This document shows positions 44,232 to 53,805 of a DNA stretch of 64,000 bases, piece by piece. Each line of letters starts with the position of its first letter. The first letter of the stretch is position 1. The DNA comes from Thelonectria olida (lineage: Eukaryota > Ascomycota > Sordariomycetes > Hypocreales > Nectriaceae): assembly GCA_020736575.1 (NCBI GenBank), contig JAGPYM010000003.1, positions 1,240,001 to 1,304,000 on the forward strand, in the 5' to 3' direction. The notes beneath the pieces are model-generated. The model was given only the letters and a program-made list of their open reading frames with translations. It was not told the origin of the DNA and did no database searches. Both the position numbers and the translations under genes were made by a program.

Positions 44232-46163
44232 CACTTTGCCACAACCATGAAGCCTCCCCCATGTCGGAATGCAGCCCGTACGGAGCCGACGGCACTCTCG
44301 ATCGCATGCTTCGTTTAGGCCAGAAGGGAAAGTGTACCCCAGCTATCTTCGTTCATGCTGGGGCTGGATTCCATAGCCATCAGAACGAACATGTTCACCT
44401 TCAGGCTTGCACCGCGTAAGATGCCTTCCATACGTCATTTCCACAACCGACTGACAATCATAGCGCCGCCGAGATGGGAATGAAGTTCTTGAAAGCCGGT
44501 TCTTCTGCAACCGAGGCTATCGAGGCTTCTCTACGTATCCTCGAAGACAAGGAGATTACCAACGCCGGATACGGGTCGAATCTTTCCATTGATGGTACTG
44601 TCGAATGTGATGCCACCATCGTCGACCATCTTGGTCGTAGCGGTGCCTGCGGAGCAGTTCCCAGTCAGTCATCTAAGTCTTCACTAGCCATGATTGCTTC
44701 TGTTGACCAATCTCTTAGACATTCGAAATCCCATCTCCCTAGCGAAGCTTATCCTAGACACAAGCAATGAGCCCCTTAGTCTCCGACGAGTTCCACCCAA
44801 CGCTTTGGTAGGAGAAGGCGCCAGAGTTTTTGCCGAAGAGCACGGCTTCACGACATGCCCCAACGAATATTTGATCTCCAAGAATGCCCAAGATCGCTTT
44901 CTTCGTTGGCAGGACGACCTGAAAAGAGCCGACAACAAGACAAAGGGAACCACGACAAATCCAGATCCGAGTCAAGCCAACTCGAGCTGTCTCCCTTGTC
45001 AGTATGAGACTGCCCCTGCTGTAGAAGCTCGTCGTTCTTTTCCGAGAGATCATGCCGCAGCTATCATGGCTGGCACATGGAATGAAGGGCAACCAGACTC
45101 GCCTTACGTTAGTTCCGCAGGATCGGATCCATCCAATTCCTTGGAACCGGCACAAGGCTCAAGTTACTTCCGTGTTGTGGGATCCTCTTCGCCAACTGTT
45201 AGCCGTTCGTCAGTCCGCGCTTCTCCTGAAAGATCTCTCTATTCGACCGTTGCTAAGAGAAATCTGAAGCCTGCCCATCTGTCGTCTTTGGGTCCCAAGC
45301 CGCAACTCAAGAGAGCGGAAACCAACGGCCGAGAACCGACGAGGGATGATGAGAAACCCAAACACGGCGAAAACACAAAATCTGATACCCACCAGAAATA
45401 TCACGAGCACTTGCGTGATGGGGATGGGTCTGCGTCGCCGCAGACGAGGGCATCTCCTGAAGCTTGTAGTGACAGCGACACCCCTCAACAGAGCCCTTCA
45501 AGTCCTCATGGGATTAAGCGCCGAGCCAGTGCAGATATGGCGAGCTTTCCCGAGCATCGGGTACGAGTACACCCGTTTCATACTGATTATGGCAACGAGG
45601 ACTTGATCACAGACACTATTGGTGCTATCGCAGTGGATGAGAATGGGCACATCGCAGCTGGGTCATCTTCAGGGGGCATCGGAATGAAGCACCGCGGACG
45701 ATTGGGCCCTGCTGCGTTGGTCGGTGTAGGAACTGCAGTTGTGCCATGTGACGAGGACGACGAAGATAAAATAAGCGTCGGTGCTGTCACAAGTGGCACG
45801 GGAGAGCACATGGCAACGACGATGGCTTCTCAACGGTGTGCAGAAAGGATCTATCACGGAACACGACGAGGCACTGGTGGGTTTGACGTCCAAGATGACG
45901 ACGAGGATACCATTATGGAATCCTTCATCGCGGACGATTTCATGAACCACCCTGGCGTCAAGAACTGCCACTCGGCCGGAGCGATCGGGGTAATGGTAGT
46001 CAAGAAGTCTCGCACCGGGTACTACTTATACTTTGCGCACAACACAGACTCGTTTGCCCTGGCATCAATGGGCGGGTCGGAGAGAGAACCTCGTTGCACC
46101 ATGTCACGTCTCTCAGAAGGTGCTAAGATTGCCAGGGGCGGGCGCAAAGTCTGCCTTGATTAA
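44228..46163 (+). CDS. Taspase-1-like threonine peptidase (asparaginase-2 family)
   Basis: Exons 44228-44415, 44464-44663 and 44719-46163 give 610 residues. The family are N-terminal nucleophile hydrolases made as a proenzyme that cleaves itself to expose a threonine. The alpha-subunit part has IFVHAGAGFHS, then ITNAGYGSNLSIDGTVECDA and SGACGAVPNIRNPISLA. The predicted nucleophile is Thr429 in DTIGAIAVDENGHIAAG; GSSSGGI, needed for substrate binding, follows. Later VGVGTAVV and SGTGEHMATT complete the beta subunit. Between about residues 180 and 420 lies a long Ser/Pro/charged low-complexity insertion that is not part of the fold. Taspase-like rather than plain asparaginase is inferred from length and this architecture. 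The start codon overlaps a uORF stop; a second ATG lies 11 codons downstream. Confidence 0.85.
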
Positions 46164-46866
46164 GAGTGTGTCGATCGATGAGGCGAGTTGAAAACCTGGG
46201 CGAGCGCTTCGTTGATTGCCGAATGGGTGGGGTGACCGTTGTTGGTGTGCAATTGAAGAAGCCTCCGTGATTGTTTGCAATGGACTGTTAACATGATAGC
46301 ATACCGTTAGACCGCAGCATACCCTTTTATTCCTAGAAAAAAACCACCTCATCCTGCATTCTATTTCTTGGCTTTGTAACAGTGAGTCTAATGGGGGATT
46401 ATTTCTTTGGGACTGAACATCCACGAAGAAATTCAAATTAGGGATAAGCAAATACTATGTCGTTGATGTCATATTCTGAGACAAGATCATACCGAGTTGC
46501 TCATATGACCGCACTCAAGGTATCTATTTAACAAATATACAAGCAGTTCCACATCACCAGACTCAGGTTACCAATAGTTTGCCCTTTTGTGGTCGTCTGT
46601 TCGCACAGCGGGACCTTATTTGGATGTAGAACATTTCGTCGTTCTCTTCCGGGGCGAGTTGGATAGACCAAACTAGTATAGCGTCTCTGAAGACGCACAT
46701 TACGACTCCAAGACCCTTCCGAGCTCTTTGATGCTCTCGCGCTTAGAGGACCGGTTGAGAATTGAGTCGAGAATCTCTACTGCTGATAGCGCAACCTGCA
46801 GCCTCAACCGAAGGAGAAGCGGTCTGTTATTCTGTAGTTGAAATAAGTGGCACTGAATTCATGGTG
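46164..46866. other. Intergenic between convergent genes
   Basis: 700 bp with the 3' ends of the taspase-like gene and TFB4. AT-rich patches at 46300-46560 may hold polyadenylation signals. No gene is supported. Confidence 0.6.
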
Positions 46867-47946
46867 TCAAGGTCGAGGCGTTCCAGTTGCGCTTCCCGTT
46901 TCCTCGCGTGGCGTGCCATTGACAATGCGTCTCTTCTTCTTCTTCCTTCTTGGGACCACGGCAGGCTTAGCGCCATAGTTGCCGAGAGACAGTTTGGTTC
47001 CGCATGTCAGACACTCGGCGTTTTCAGGCAGCTCGCAGAAGATGCTTAGGCAGATTGAGCACACAAAGCCGGTATCAACGACGCGGCCGTGGCAAAAACA
47101 GGCAGCCCGGAAGTCGACCGTGTCGTGCGTAGGCGAAACCAACGACTCGCGGGCCTCGGTGTCGGCGATTAGGCCGAACATGAGATAAGTTAGGAATCCA
47201 TGGGGGTGCTCAACGGCGAGGAAGGTGCCGTTGGTGTTGAAGCAGGCCTGCTGGAGGAAGGTCGGGTCGCCGCAGAGGGAGAGGGTGTCGATGGCGACTT
47301 GTTGGTGGGCGGCGGCGAAGACGGCGTTCATGGTAGAAATGTACTGGGAGGGCTCCGAGTCGGAGACGGAGACGACGAGGATGCGGCCACGGAGGGTTGG
47401 GGGAGCGTTCCCGGTGGCCTTGTGGGAGTCCTCTAGGTTCGCCGTCGGTGAGCATAGGGCTTGAGTGGCCTTGTTGATGTGGCAAAGGGCCAAGGTGAGC
47501 GCGCCGGAGAGCTGGGTGGTGGTGTTGGAGAGGTCGGCCTCGGAGGTGCGATCCATCAACTTGCGAAGGGAGGCAAGCACCTCGGACTCGATCTGGGCAA
47601 ACTGAGGGAACTTGTTCGGCGACGCGGCAAAAGGTTGCGAGGCATCTTGCATGGGGGTATCGCCAGAGGCATCGGTGACAACGGGAGTCTTTGAAGAAGG
47701 GGGAGTGGGATACAGCCAGACGGCGCGGTCGAGGTGCGCGGCGATGAGGGCGACCTGGTTGGCGTTGCTGAAGGCGAGATGGGCGTTGACGAAGACGAGG
47801 ATGTTTGCGATGGCGCGGGAGATGGGTAGGGTGTCGGAGAGGGCAGCCCAGGCGCGGGGATTCGTGTCGAGGACGATGGAGAGGAGGGAGGGCGTTTCGG
47901 CGGCGGTGGTGACCTCGTAGTGCTCAGAAACGTCAACGGCGTCCAT
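46867..47946 (-). CDS. TFB4: TFIIH subunit Tfb4 (p34 homologue)
   Basis: Single exon, 359 residues. Tfb4 is a core TFIIH subunit used in RNA polymerase II initiation and nucleotide excision repair. The N-terminal two thirds form a von Willebrand A-like domain (SLLSIVLDTNPRAW, about residues 20-35; ILVFVNAHLAFSNANQVALIA, shown here as two adjoining parts, about 50-70; GRILVVSVSDSE, about 190). A proline/threonine-rich loop interrupts it around residues 85-115. The C-terminal zinc-binding region contains CFCH, VCSICLSIFC and CLTCG cysteine pairs (about residues 283-320). A basic tail (PRRKKKKRR) follows and could serve as a nuclear localisation signal. All expected family features are present, with an ATG at 47946 directly before the domain. 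Confidence 0.93.
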   Translation of the reverse strand: MDAVDVSEHYEVTTAAETPSLLSIVLDTNPRAWAALSDTLPISRAIANILVFVNAHLAFSNANQVALIAAHLDRAVWLYPTPPSSKTPVVTDASGDTPMQDASQPFAASPNKFPQFAQIESEVLASLRKLMDRTSEADLSNTTTQLSGALTLALCHINKATQALCSPTANLEDSHKATGNAPPTLRGRILVVSVSDSEPSQYISTMNAVFAAAHQQVAIDTLSLCGDPTFLQQACFNTNGTFLAVEHPHGFLTYLMFGLIADTEARESLVSPTHDTVDFRAACFCHGRVVDTGFVCSICLSIFCELPENAECLTCGTKLSLGNYGAKPAVVPRRKKKKRRIVNGTPREETGSATGTPRP

Positions 47947-49047
47947 GATGGATGGTGGAGAGTCGAGACAGCGCAGCTACGAGGTCCAGGGGATGAGGAG
48001 AGCCCTGGAAGGGGCGAGGCCGGCTGCTTTGGTGAGCCTTGGATGTTGGAGGTGGAGCGGCGGTTGAGGTTGGAAATTGGAGATTGCAGAAGGGTTACAT
48101 AGAGCCCAGGCTGAAGTTGAAGGCGTTATCGAGATAGAAAAAAAAAAAAAAAAAAAAAAGGTCTGAGGCTCAAGTTTGGAGGTGGTTCACAATTGGTGTA
48201 CCAGATCTGCGCCGCACTTGGACCTCTCAAGACACGACAACGATTAACGATGGATGCTATATTGTGGCGCTCTGGTATAACTTTATTTTCTTCTTACATT
48301 CTTGGTTTTCTCTTTTGTCGTCTTTGCTTTTTGTTGACTGTCTTTTGTTTCATTACGCGGAGTTGAGGAGGAAACAAGACGAAGTGGGTGTATGAGCACG
48401 CTGGCCGATTGGCAGGGCTACGAATAACAAGGATGCAATGAAAAGTTGCCGTGATGGACTGGCGAGGAGTTAACTACAAGCGCGCCCCGAATCCTTGGAC
48501 GGCTGAAGATAGGTCGACGTCACCGGAACTGTGGGTGGATGAGACGCCAAAGCATGCGTGTGATGCCGAAAACATGCAATGGCTTGGAACTTGTGACAGA
48601 GCTTCAAGAGCCTCGGCCGTGCAAAGCAATGCAGAACCTTTGCGTCGTTCGTGATGATGAATCTTCACAGGTAGTGATAGAAAAAAAAAACGACGTTTTA
48701 TTATGCAGTAATTAATATTAAGCCCTTCGATACAGATTACGAATAGAATACCTGGGCAGTGGCACCTCATGTTTTGATAGAGTGGAGATGAAGCTCGTCC
48801 AGGTGCCAAACAACTGCTCCCACTCAAAGAAAGAACCCCCCACCACCGCCTCCCCTCCAAGTTTCTTATCCCGTGCCGCAATCGCCGCCTCCACGTTTCC
48901 AGGACGGGACAAGACTGACGTTGCCTCGACATATGCATATGAACCGAACCTCATAACATCAATCCTTGGACCCTTTCGTATCCCTTCTACATACTCATCA
49001 GCTCCGCTGAACACATCCTCCCGCTGCTCTCGGATCCTCCTCTTCTC
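47947..49047. other. Divergent promoter between TFB4 and CRO1
   Basis: 1.1 kb. It contains an A22 tract (48138-48159), an inverted CCAAT box (ATTGG at 48408-48412), a second A10 run near 48681-48690 and a C/T-rich CRO1 leader from 48820. Frames in it (for example 48718-49311, minus) overlap CRO1 in antisense and are rejected. Confidence 0.6.
48138..48159. repeat. A22 homopolymer tract
   Basis: Twenty-two consecutive A about 190 bp upstream of TFB4. Poly(dA:dT) tracts commonly exclude nucleosomes in fungal promoters. Confidence 0.8.
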
Positions 49048-51215
49048 ATGGCCTCCACAGCAGACGCCGACGCCCCGCCGTCCCTCGAGGACCAAACACT
49101 CATCGTCTTCGCCCGTCTTATGGAAGGCGGCCAAGAAGACAATGAGACATGCCGCGACCTCGACGAACTGACCAAGTTGCTCACCGAGGACTTTGAAAAC
49201 CGCGAAAGGGACAAATCCAGCGACACCATCACAAAGGTCATTGACAGCGACTGTGTTGACACTATCCTGGGCTATCTCGATATGAGACAGCCTGAGATAG
49301 TCCGCGGCCATGCTACCATGACCACCTCAGCCTACCTCAAAGCCGCCGGCGATGACGGATCAAACCTGCTCACCAGCTTCTTCTTTGACCGCGTCAAGAG
49401 AGGGACCTACGATGACTATATCGTCGCCTTCTGCGTTGCCGCCTCAACCTTTCCCATCGTCCCGGATCTCACGGCTGGCATGTTTCTCAACGAGGGCTTC
49501 CTCTCTACCCTAGGCCCGCTCATGAAGAGAAAGTGGAAGAGCCGCAAGGTCGAGACGGCCTGCCTGGAGATGCTCAATGCCGCTTGCATGAACTCACAAT
49601 GTCGCGAGGCTATCAACAAATACTGCACCGAGTGGCTCGAGGAAGTGGTCGACCAGGACCTCACTGAGATCGTCCGCAGCATGAATGCCGACCCTAATCT
49701 ACAGAATGACGGTGGTTCCGTCACCATGAGACGCCATTCAGAGCAAGTGCAATATTTGGCCGCCGTCATTTTGGCTAAGCTAAGGGTGAGATGACTTACA
49801 CATCAGCTGTTCCCATTCAACACGTTGTGCCTGACTGACTGACTCAAGAATTCAAGGCTGTTCCAATTAAAACCGATCCCAAAGAACCCGGCCAGTCAGG
49901 CAGAATTGAACCTGCTGTCACCACCATTGAGGAGCTCTCTGGCATGTTCACCAAGATGATTCTTAGAGACGAAGATCACGGAAGACAGCATTCGATCGAG
50001 GGTCTGGCTTACGCCTCCCTCCAGCCCAAGGTCAAGGAGTCGGTTGCCAACAACACGGAGCTCCTTCAGAAACTCGTCAAAACCCTTGGTGATGCCCAAC
50101 CGCGGTCTCCCACTACTTACGGCGCCCTCAGCATCTTTGTCAACCTTACGAGGCACCTTCCCACCCTGACGGATGAACAGAAGAAGATGACCCAACTCAA
50201 GGCCTATGCCAACGCTGCCGGGAAGATTGGCGGGCCCGATCCCCTTGACGATGATGACCATGTCGCGAACAGGTGTAAGCTGGTCTTTGACGCCGGCATT
50301 ACCCCTGTCCTTGTTACGCACTCCAAGAATGGCTCTCCTGCTTCTCTGGCCCTCGCCATCTCAATCATATTCGCCCTCTCCGTCATAAAGACTCTTCGTG
50401 GCCAACTTGCCCAGCAAGGTGCCGTCAAGCTCCTCCTCACTTCTTGGATGACTCTCCCGCAAACCGAGGCCCCCGCACGTCGGCTGGCGGCTCAGGCCCT
50501 CGCTCGCATCCTCATCAGTACGAACCCCTCCCTTGTTTTCGGCGGCAACCGAAATATCCCCGCCAACGCAGCCGTGAGGCCCCTCGTGTCCATCATCCCG
50601 CCTGACCCGACCGGGGAAACGCGCGACTTGCTTCCTTCCTTCGAGGCTCTCATGGCCTTGACCAACTTGGCGTCCATGGAGGATGAGGAGGTAAGACGCA
50701 GCATCATCCAAACCGCCTGGTCCCCCCTCGAAGAACAGCTCCTCTCCTCAAACGCACTTGTTTCAAAGGCTGCCGTCGAACTCGTATGCAACCTAGTCCA
50801 AGCCCCCGAAGCTATCGCCCTCTACGCCGAGGAGACACCAAAGGCTCGTAACCGCTTGCACATTCTCCTCGCGCTCGCCGATGCTCCCGATGCCGGAACT
50901 CGTAGTGCCGCTGGCGGTGCTCTCGCGTCTCTGACCTCGTTTGAGCAGGTTGTCAGAGCCGTCATCCATCGCGAGCGCGGTATTACTGTCATCCTGGGCA
51001 TGTGCGTAGACGAAGACGAGAACATCCGCCACCGTGGCGTCTTTGTCGTCCAGAACCTCGTCTCCGCCGAGGGCGAGGTGGGCAAACTCGCGCGCGAAAA
51101 GATCAAGAACGAAAACGGCGTCGAGGTTCTCAAGGAGTGTCTCAAGATGAGCCGGCGGCCAGAAGTGCTCGCTGTCACAGTGCAGGCCCTTAAGGCGCTG
51201 CTGGAACAGAAATGA
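49048..51215 (+). CDS. CRO1: UNC-45/Cro1/She4 family myosin chaperone
   Basis: Exons 49048-49785 and 49857-51215 (71-bp intron) encode 698 residues. UCS-domain proteins fold and activate myosin motors; the fungal members include She4, Rng3 and Podospora CRO1, needed for cytoskeleton and the syncytial-to-cellular transition. The sequence is almost entirely helical and armadillo-like, with repeats such as KVETACLEMLNAACMNSQC, LAYASLQPKVKESVANN, FEALMALTNLASMEDEEVR and GVFVVQNLVSAEGE; the last matches the conserved UCS core. There is no N-terminal TPR domain, as in fungal and unlike animal UNC-45. The ATG at 49048 follows a C/T-rich leader. The intron contains a GACTGACTGACT run just before its acceptor. 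Confidence 0.9.
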
Positions 51216-51558
51216 TATTTTTCATTACCAGGAAGGGAAGGGGAAAGAGGTAAAGCAGCGGGTTTATGTATGAAGCGGCGCTCTCGGATATTGGCGATTT
51301 CATACGAGTGAAAAAGAAAGTGCGTCAATGAGCTTGCGCTTTCTTCATGTCACAATGCATGACCAGCAGTGACGAGGACAAGGGACACACGAATCATGTC
51401 GAAAGTTGTATCACAAAAAATGTTCCTTTTTTTTCTATACTCCATACGTATTATACAAATGCGCCATACGCTTGTTTACGTGTTAAACTTTTATTCTTTT
51501 CCGTGGTCTCATCACATCTCTTATCATGTAGTCTACTTGGGTCAAGTCTCACGCTTGG
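51216..51558. other. Intergenic between convergent CRO1 and TRM2
   Basis: 343 bp, AT-rich, holding both 3' ends. Two short overlapping frames (51347-51578) are low-complexity and not accepted. Confidence 0.6.
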
Positions 51559-53265
51559 TTAGGAATCAACCCTATTGAGAATGGCAACACCCTCAACGTG
51601 TCCAGTTTGCGGGAAAAAGTCAAAGCCGACTAGACTTTCGATTTCGTACCGTTCTCCCTCGCCTTCACCACGCACTAAGACGCCGACGTCACGCGCCTGC
51701 GTGTGGACGTTGCAGCTGACGTATAGGACACGCCGGGGGCCGAAGCGGCGCAGTTGGGACAAGAAGGATGCATCGCAGCCTTTGCGCGGGGGGTCTAGGA
51801 CGACGACAGTCTGGTCTCGGTCGTAGGTCCCGACGCTTTTGAAGAGCTCTCCGGCATCAGCGGCGATGAACTCGCACCGGTCCTGGCCCATGCCGTTGAG
51901 GCGGGCGTTGCGGCCGGCAAAAGCGATGGAGTCGGCGGCGATGTCGATTCCGATGGAGTGCTGGAAGAGGGAGGAGAGGGTGATTGTGAACAGACCGGAG
52001 CCTGAATACGCGTCGATGAGGTACTTGATGTCTCCTGAAGGAGGGAGAATGCGGTCGCGGATATAGTTTGTGAAGGTGGGGAGGATAGAGTTGTTGTTTT
52101 GGAAGAAGGACCCTGCAGGGTTTGTGAAGGTGTAGTCGCCGATGTACTCAGTGGTGGTAGCCTTGGAGTCTGTAATGCATGATTTGATGTCTACCGTTGT
52201 GTCGTTCTCGACGCGCACTGCAAAAGGGGGCAGCTCCTGAGGGATCTCATCGCTGTCCTTGGGAAAACGCTGAGTGTTCTCGCGAAGGAGAATGGTTGCA
52301 CCGCGCTTATAATTGACATAATCGGTCTGCATGCGCTCGCGCTCACGGGTCATGCCGAGGCGCACGGCGCTGGTGCCGATAGGGCAGTCCTCGATATCAA
52401 GAACCTGGCGACGACCTTTTTGCATGTAACCAATATCTGGACACGACGGGAAGGGCACGTCGGGGTTCTTGCCACGTTTGCTGGGGCGGAAACCAGGAGG
52501 GCCGTCAAAATGGGGTGTCAGTTTGGTGCGATATCCATACTGAAGGGGGCTGCCGATGGTATCTTGAATGGTGGGCACGATGGCTGGGTCGAGGTTGGAG
52601 AAGTTTTGGTACGCTTTCTCGAGCACACGCTTCTTCAGACGCAATTGCTCAGGGTATTCGAGCATCTGGAACTGGCATCCACCACAGGAGGCAAAGTACT
52701 TGCACTGGATGCGAGCGTCATCTCGCAGAGGCGAGGGTTTCGTGATGGAGATGAAATCGGCGAGTGTCTGCTTCTCGCTGCGCAAGTGGCGGAAGACCTT
52801 GACTTTTGCTGTGTCGCCAGGGACGGTGAAGGGCACAATGTAGACGTGTTCTGATCCAGCACGCATGGCCAGGCCGTCACCGGTAGATGAGACCTCCAGA
52901 ACTTCAACATCTGTCTCGGTGCCCTCTTGGGGAAGCTGTTCCTCTTGTTCACCGCTGGAGTTGAAGAAGTCTGCTTTTCGAGCCTCGCGAATGGCGTCAA
53001 TGTCGTGCTTGAGGACATCCTCAGACGAACCCTCGGTGATGTTCTTCTCACGCTTGGTCTTCTTCTTGTTCCATACTCGGGTGGTCCCCCGGTTTTGTCT
53101 TTTTGGAGGGCGATTCTGAGAGTTGTTATCCCCGTTGGCGATGGCATTGAGCACCCTGGGAGCCTCCGCGGTGGCAGAAGCCATGGCTATAGTGGCAAAG
53201 GAGCGGAAGCTGATGTGAGGGCGTGCTCTGAAGGGGGCGATTTGGAGAAGGCTCAAAGCCCTCAT
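51559..53265 (-). CDS. TRM2: Trm2-like tRNA (uracil-54-C5)-methyltransferase
   Basis: Single exon, 568 residues. Trm2 methylates U54 in the T-loop of tRNA to give ribothymidine. After a basic N-terminal region there is a TRAM domain (VEVLEVSSTGDGLAMR, about residues 120-185). A cysteine set CKYFASCGGC plus DCPIG resembles the RumA-type iron-sulfur ligands. The SAM-binding methyltransferase core has LIDAYSGSGLFTITLS, VVLDPPRKGCD and the catalytic-cysteine motif VLYVSCNVHTQARD, and the tail HVEGVAILNR is typical. The first 27 residues are Arg/Ser/Phe-rich without acidic residues and look like a mitochondrial presequence; an in-frame Met28 (MASATAEAP) could start a cytosolic/nuclear form. Both starts are plausible. 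It is divergent from the GGT gene. Confidence 0.92.
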   Translation of the reverse strand: MRALSLLQIAPFRARPHISFRSFATIAMASATAEAPRVLNAIANGDNNSQNRPPKRQNRGTTRVWNKKKTKREKNITEGSSEDVLKHDIDAIREARKADFFNSSGEQEEQLPQEGTETDVEVLEVSSTGDGLAMRAGSEHVYIVPFTVPGDTAKVKVFRHLRSEKQTLADFISITKPSPLRDDARIQCKYFASCGGCQFQMLEYPEQLRLKKRVLEKAYQNFSNLDPAIVPTIQDTIGSPLQYGYRTKLTPHFDGPPGFRPSKRGKNPDVPFPSCPDIGYMQKGRRQVLDIEDCPIGTSAVRLGMTRERERMQTDYVNYKRGATILLRENTQRFPKDSDEIPQELPPFAVRVENDTTVDIKSCITDSKATTTEYIGDYTFTNPAGSFFQNNNSILPTFTNYIRDRILPPSGDIKYLIDAYSGSGLFTITLSSLFQHSIGIDIAADSIAFAGRNARLNGMGQDRCEFIAADAGELFKSVGTYDRDQTVVVLDPPRKGCDASFLSQLRRFGPRRVLYVSCNVHTQARDVGVLVRGEGEGERYEIESLVGFDFFPQTGHVEGVAILNRVDS

Positions 53266-53805
53266 GGATGAGAAAAGAAAACGGTCTTTTCGGCTGCCTA
53301 GATTGACCGATAAAATAAGTTTGCTCGGTCGAAAATTCAGTGAGATGGTTTTTGATGATGAAAATACAAAGATGAAAGATGAAAGCTTATGCCAAAAAAC
53401 TTGCTGGCCAATGATTGGCGAGCGCGGTAGAATTGCGGAGTCTCTGATTGGCTCTCTCCAACTTTCCGCTAACCATGAGCCATGCGCAACTTGAGGCAGG
53501 TGGTGGGCCTGACTCGGCTTCCCGTTGATCTACTGCACTGCAGAGCGGCCGGAGATGGGTCACGGGTCTTGATCACGTCAACCTTTGCAACTGCTGTACA
53601 ATTTTTCCACTTTGACATACTTTATTTTTTGGCCTTTGCCCAAGTCTGAATCTCTCGCCGCTGCCTTGTGTTTTCCTCTTTTGTATAAATGCTCACCAGT
53701 TGCTGCGATATTGCGGCCTTCCCTCTTATCAGTTGCCCTATCTAAGACCTGCCGCCGGGAGTCGCTGATCCCCCATCTCCTCCTCACATTACAAATCCGC
53801 CCAAA
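53266..53805. promoter_or_regulatory. Divergent promoter with three CCAAT boxes (TRM2/GGT)
   Basis: 540 bp between two divergent genes. CCAAT occurs at 53408-53412, and its reverse ATTGG at 53414-53418 and 53457-53461. Close spacing of the first two on opposite strands is notable. The GGT side ends in a pyrimidine-rich leader from about 53590. Confidence 0.5.

Noticed and set aside
48718..49311. 197-codon minus-strand frame over the CRO1 start
   Set aside because: Shadow of the CRO1 exon and its leader; no domain.
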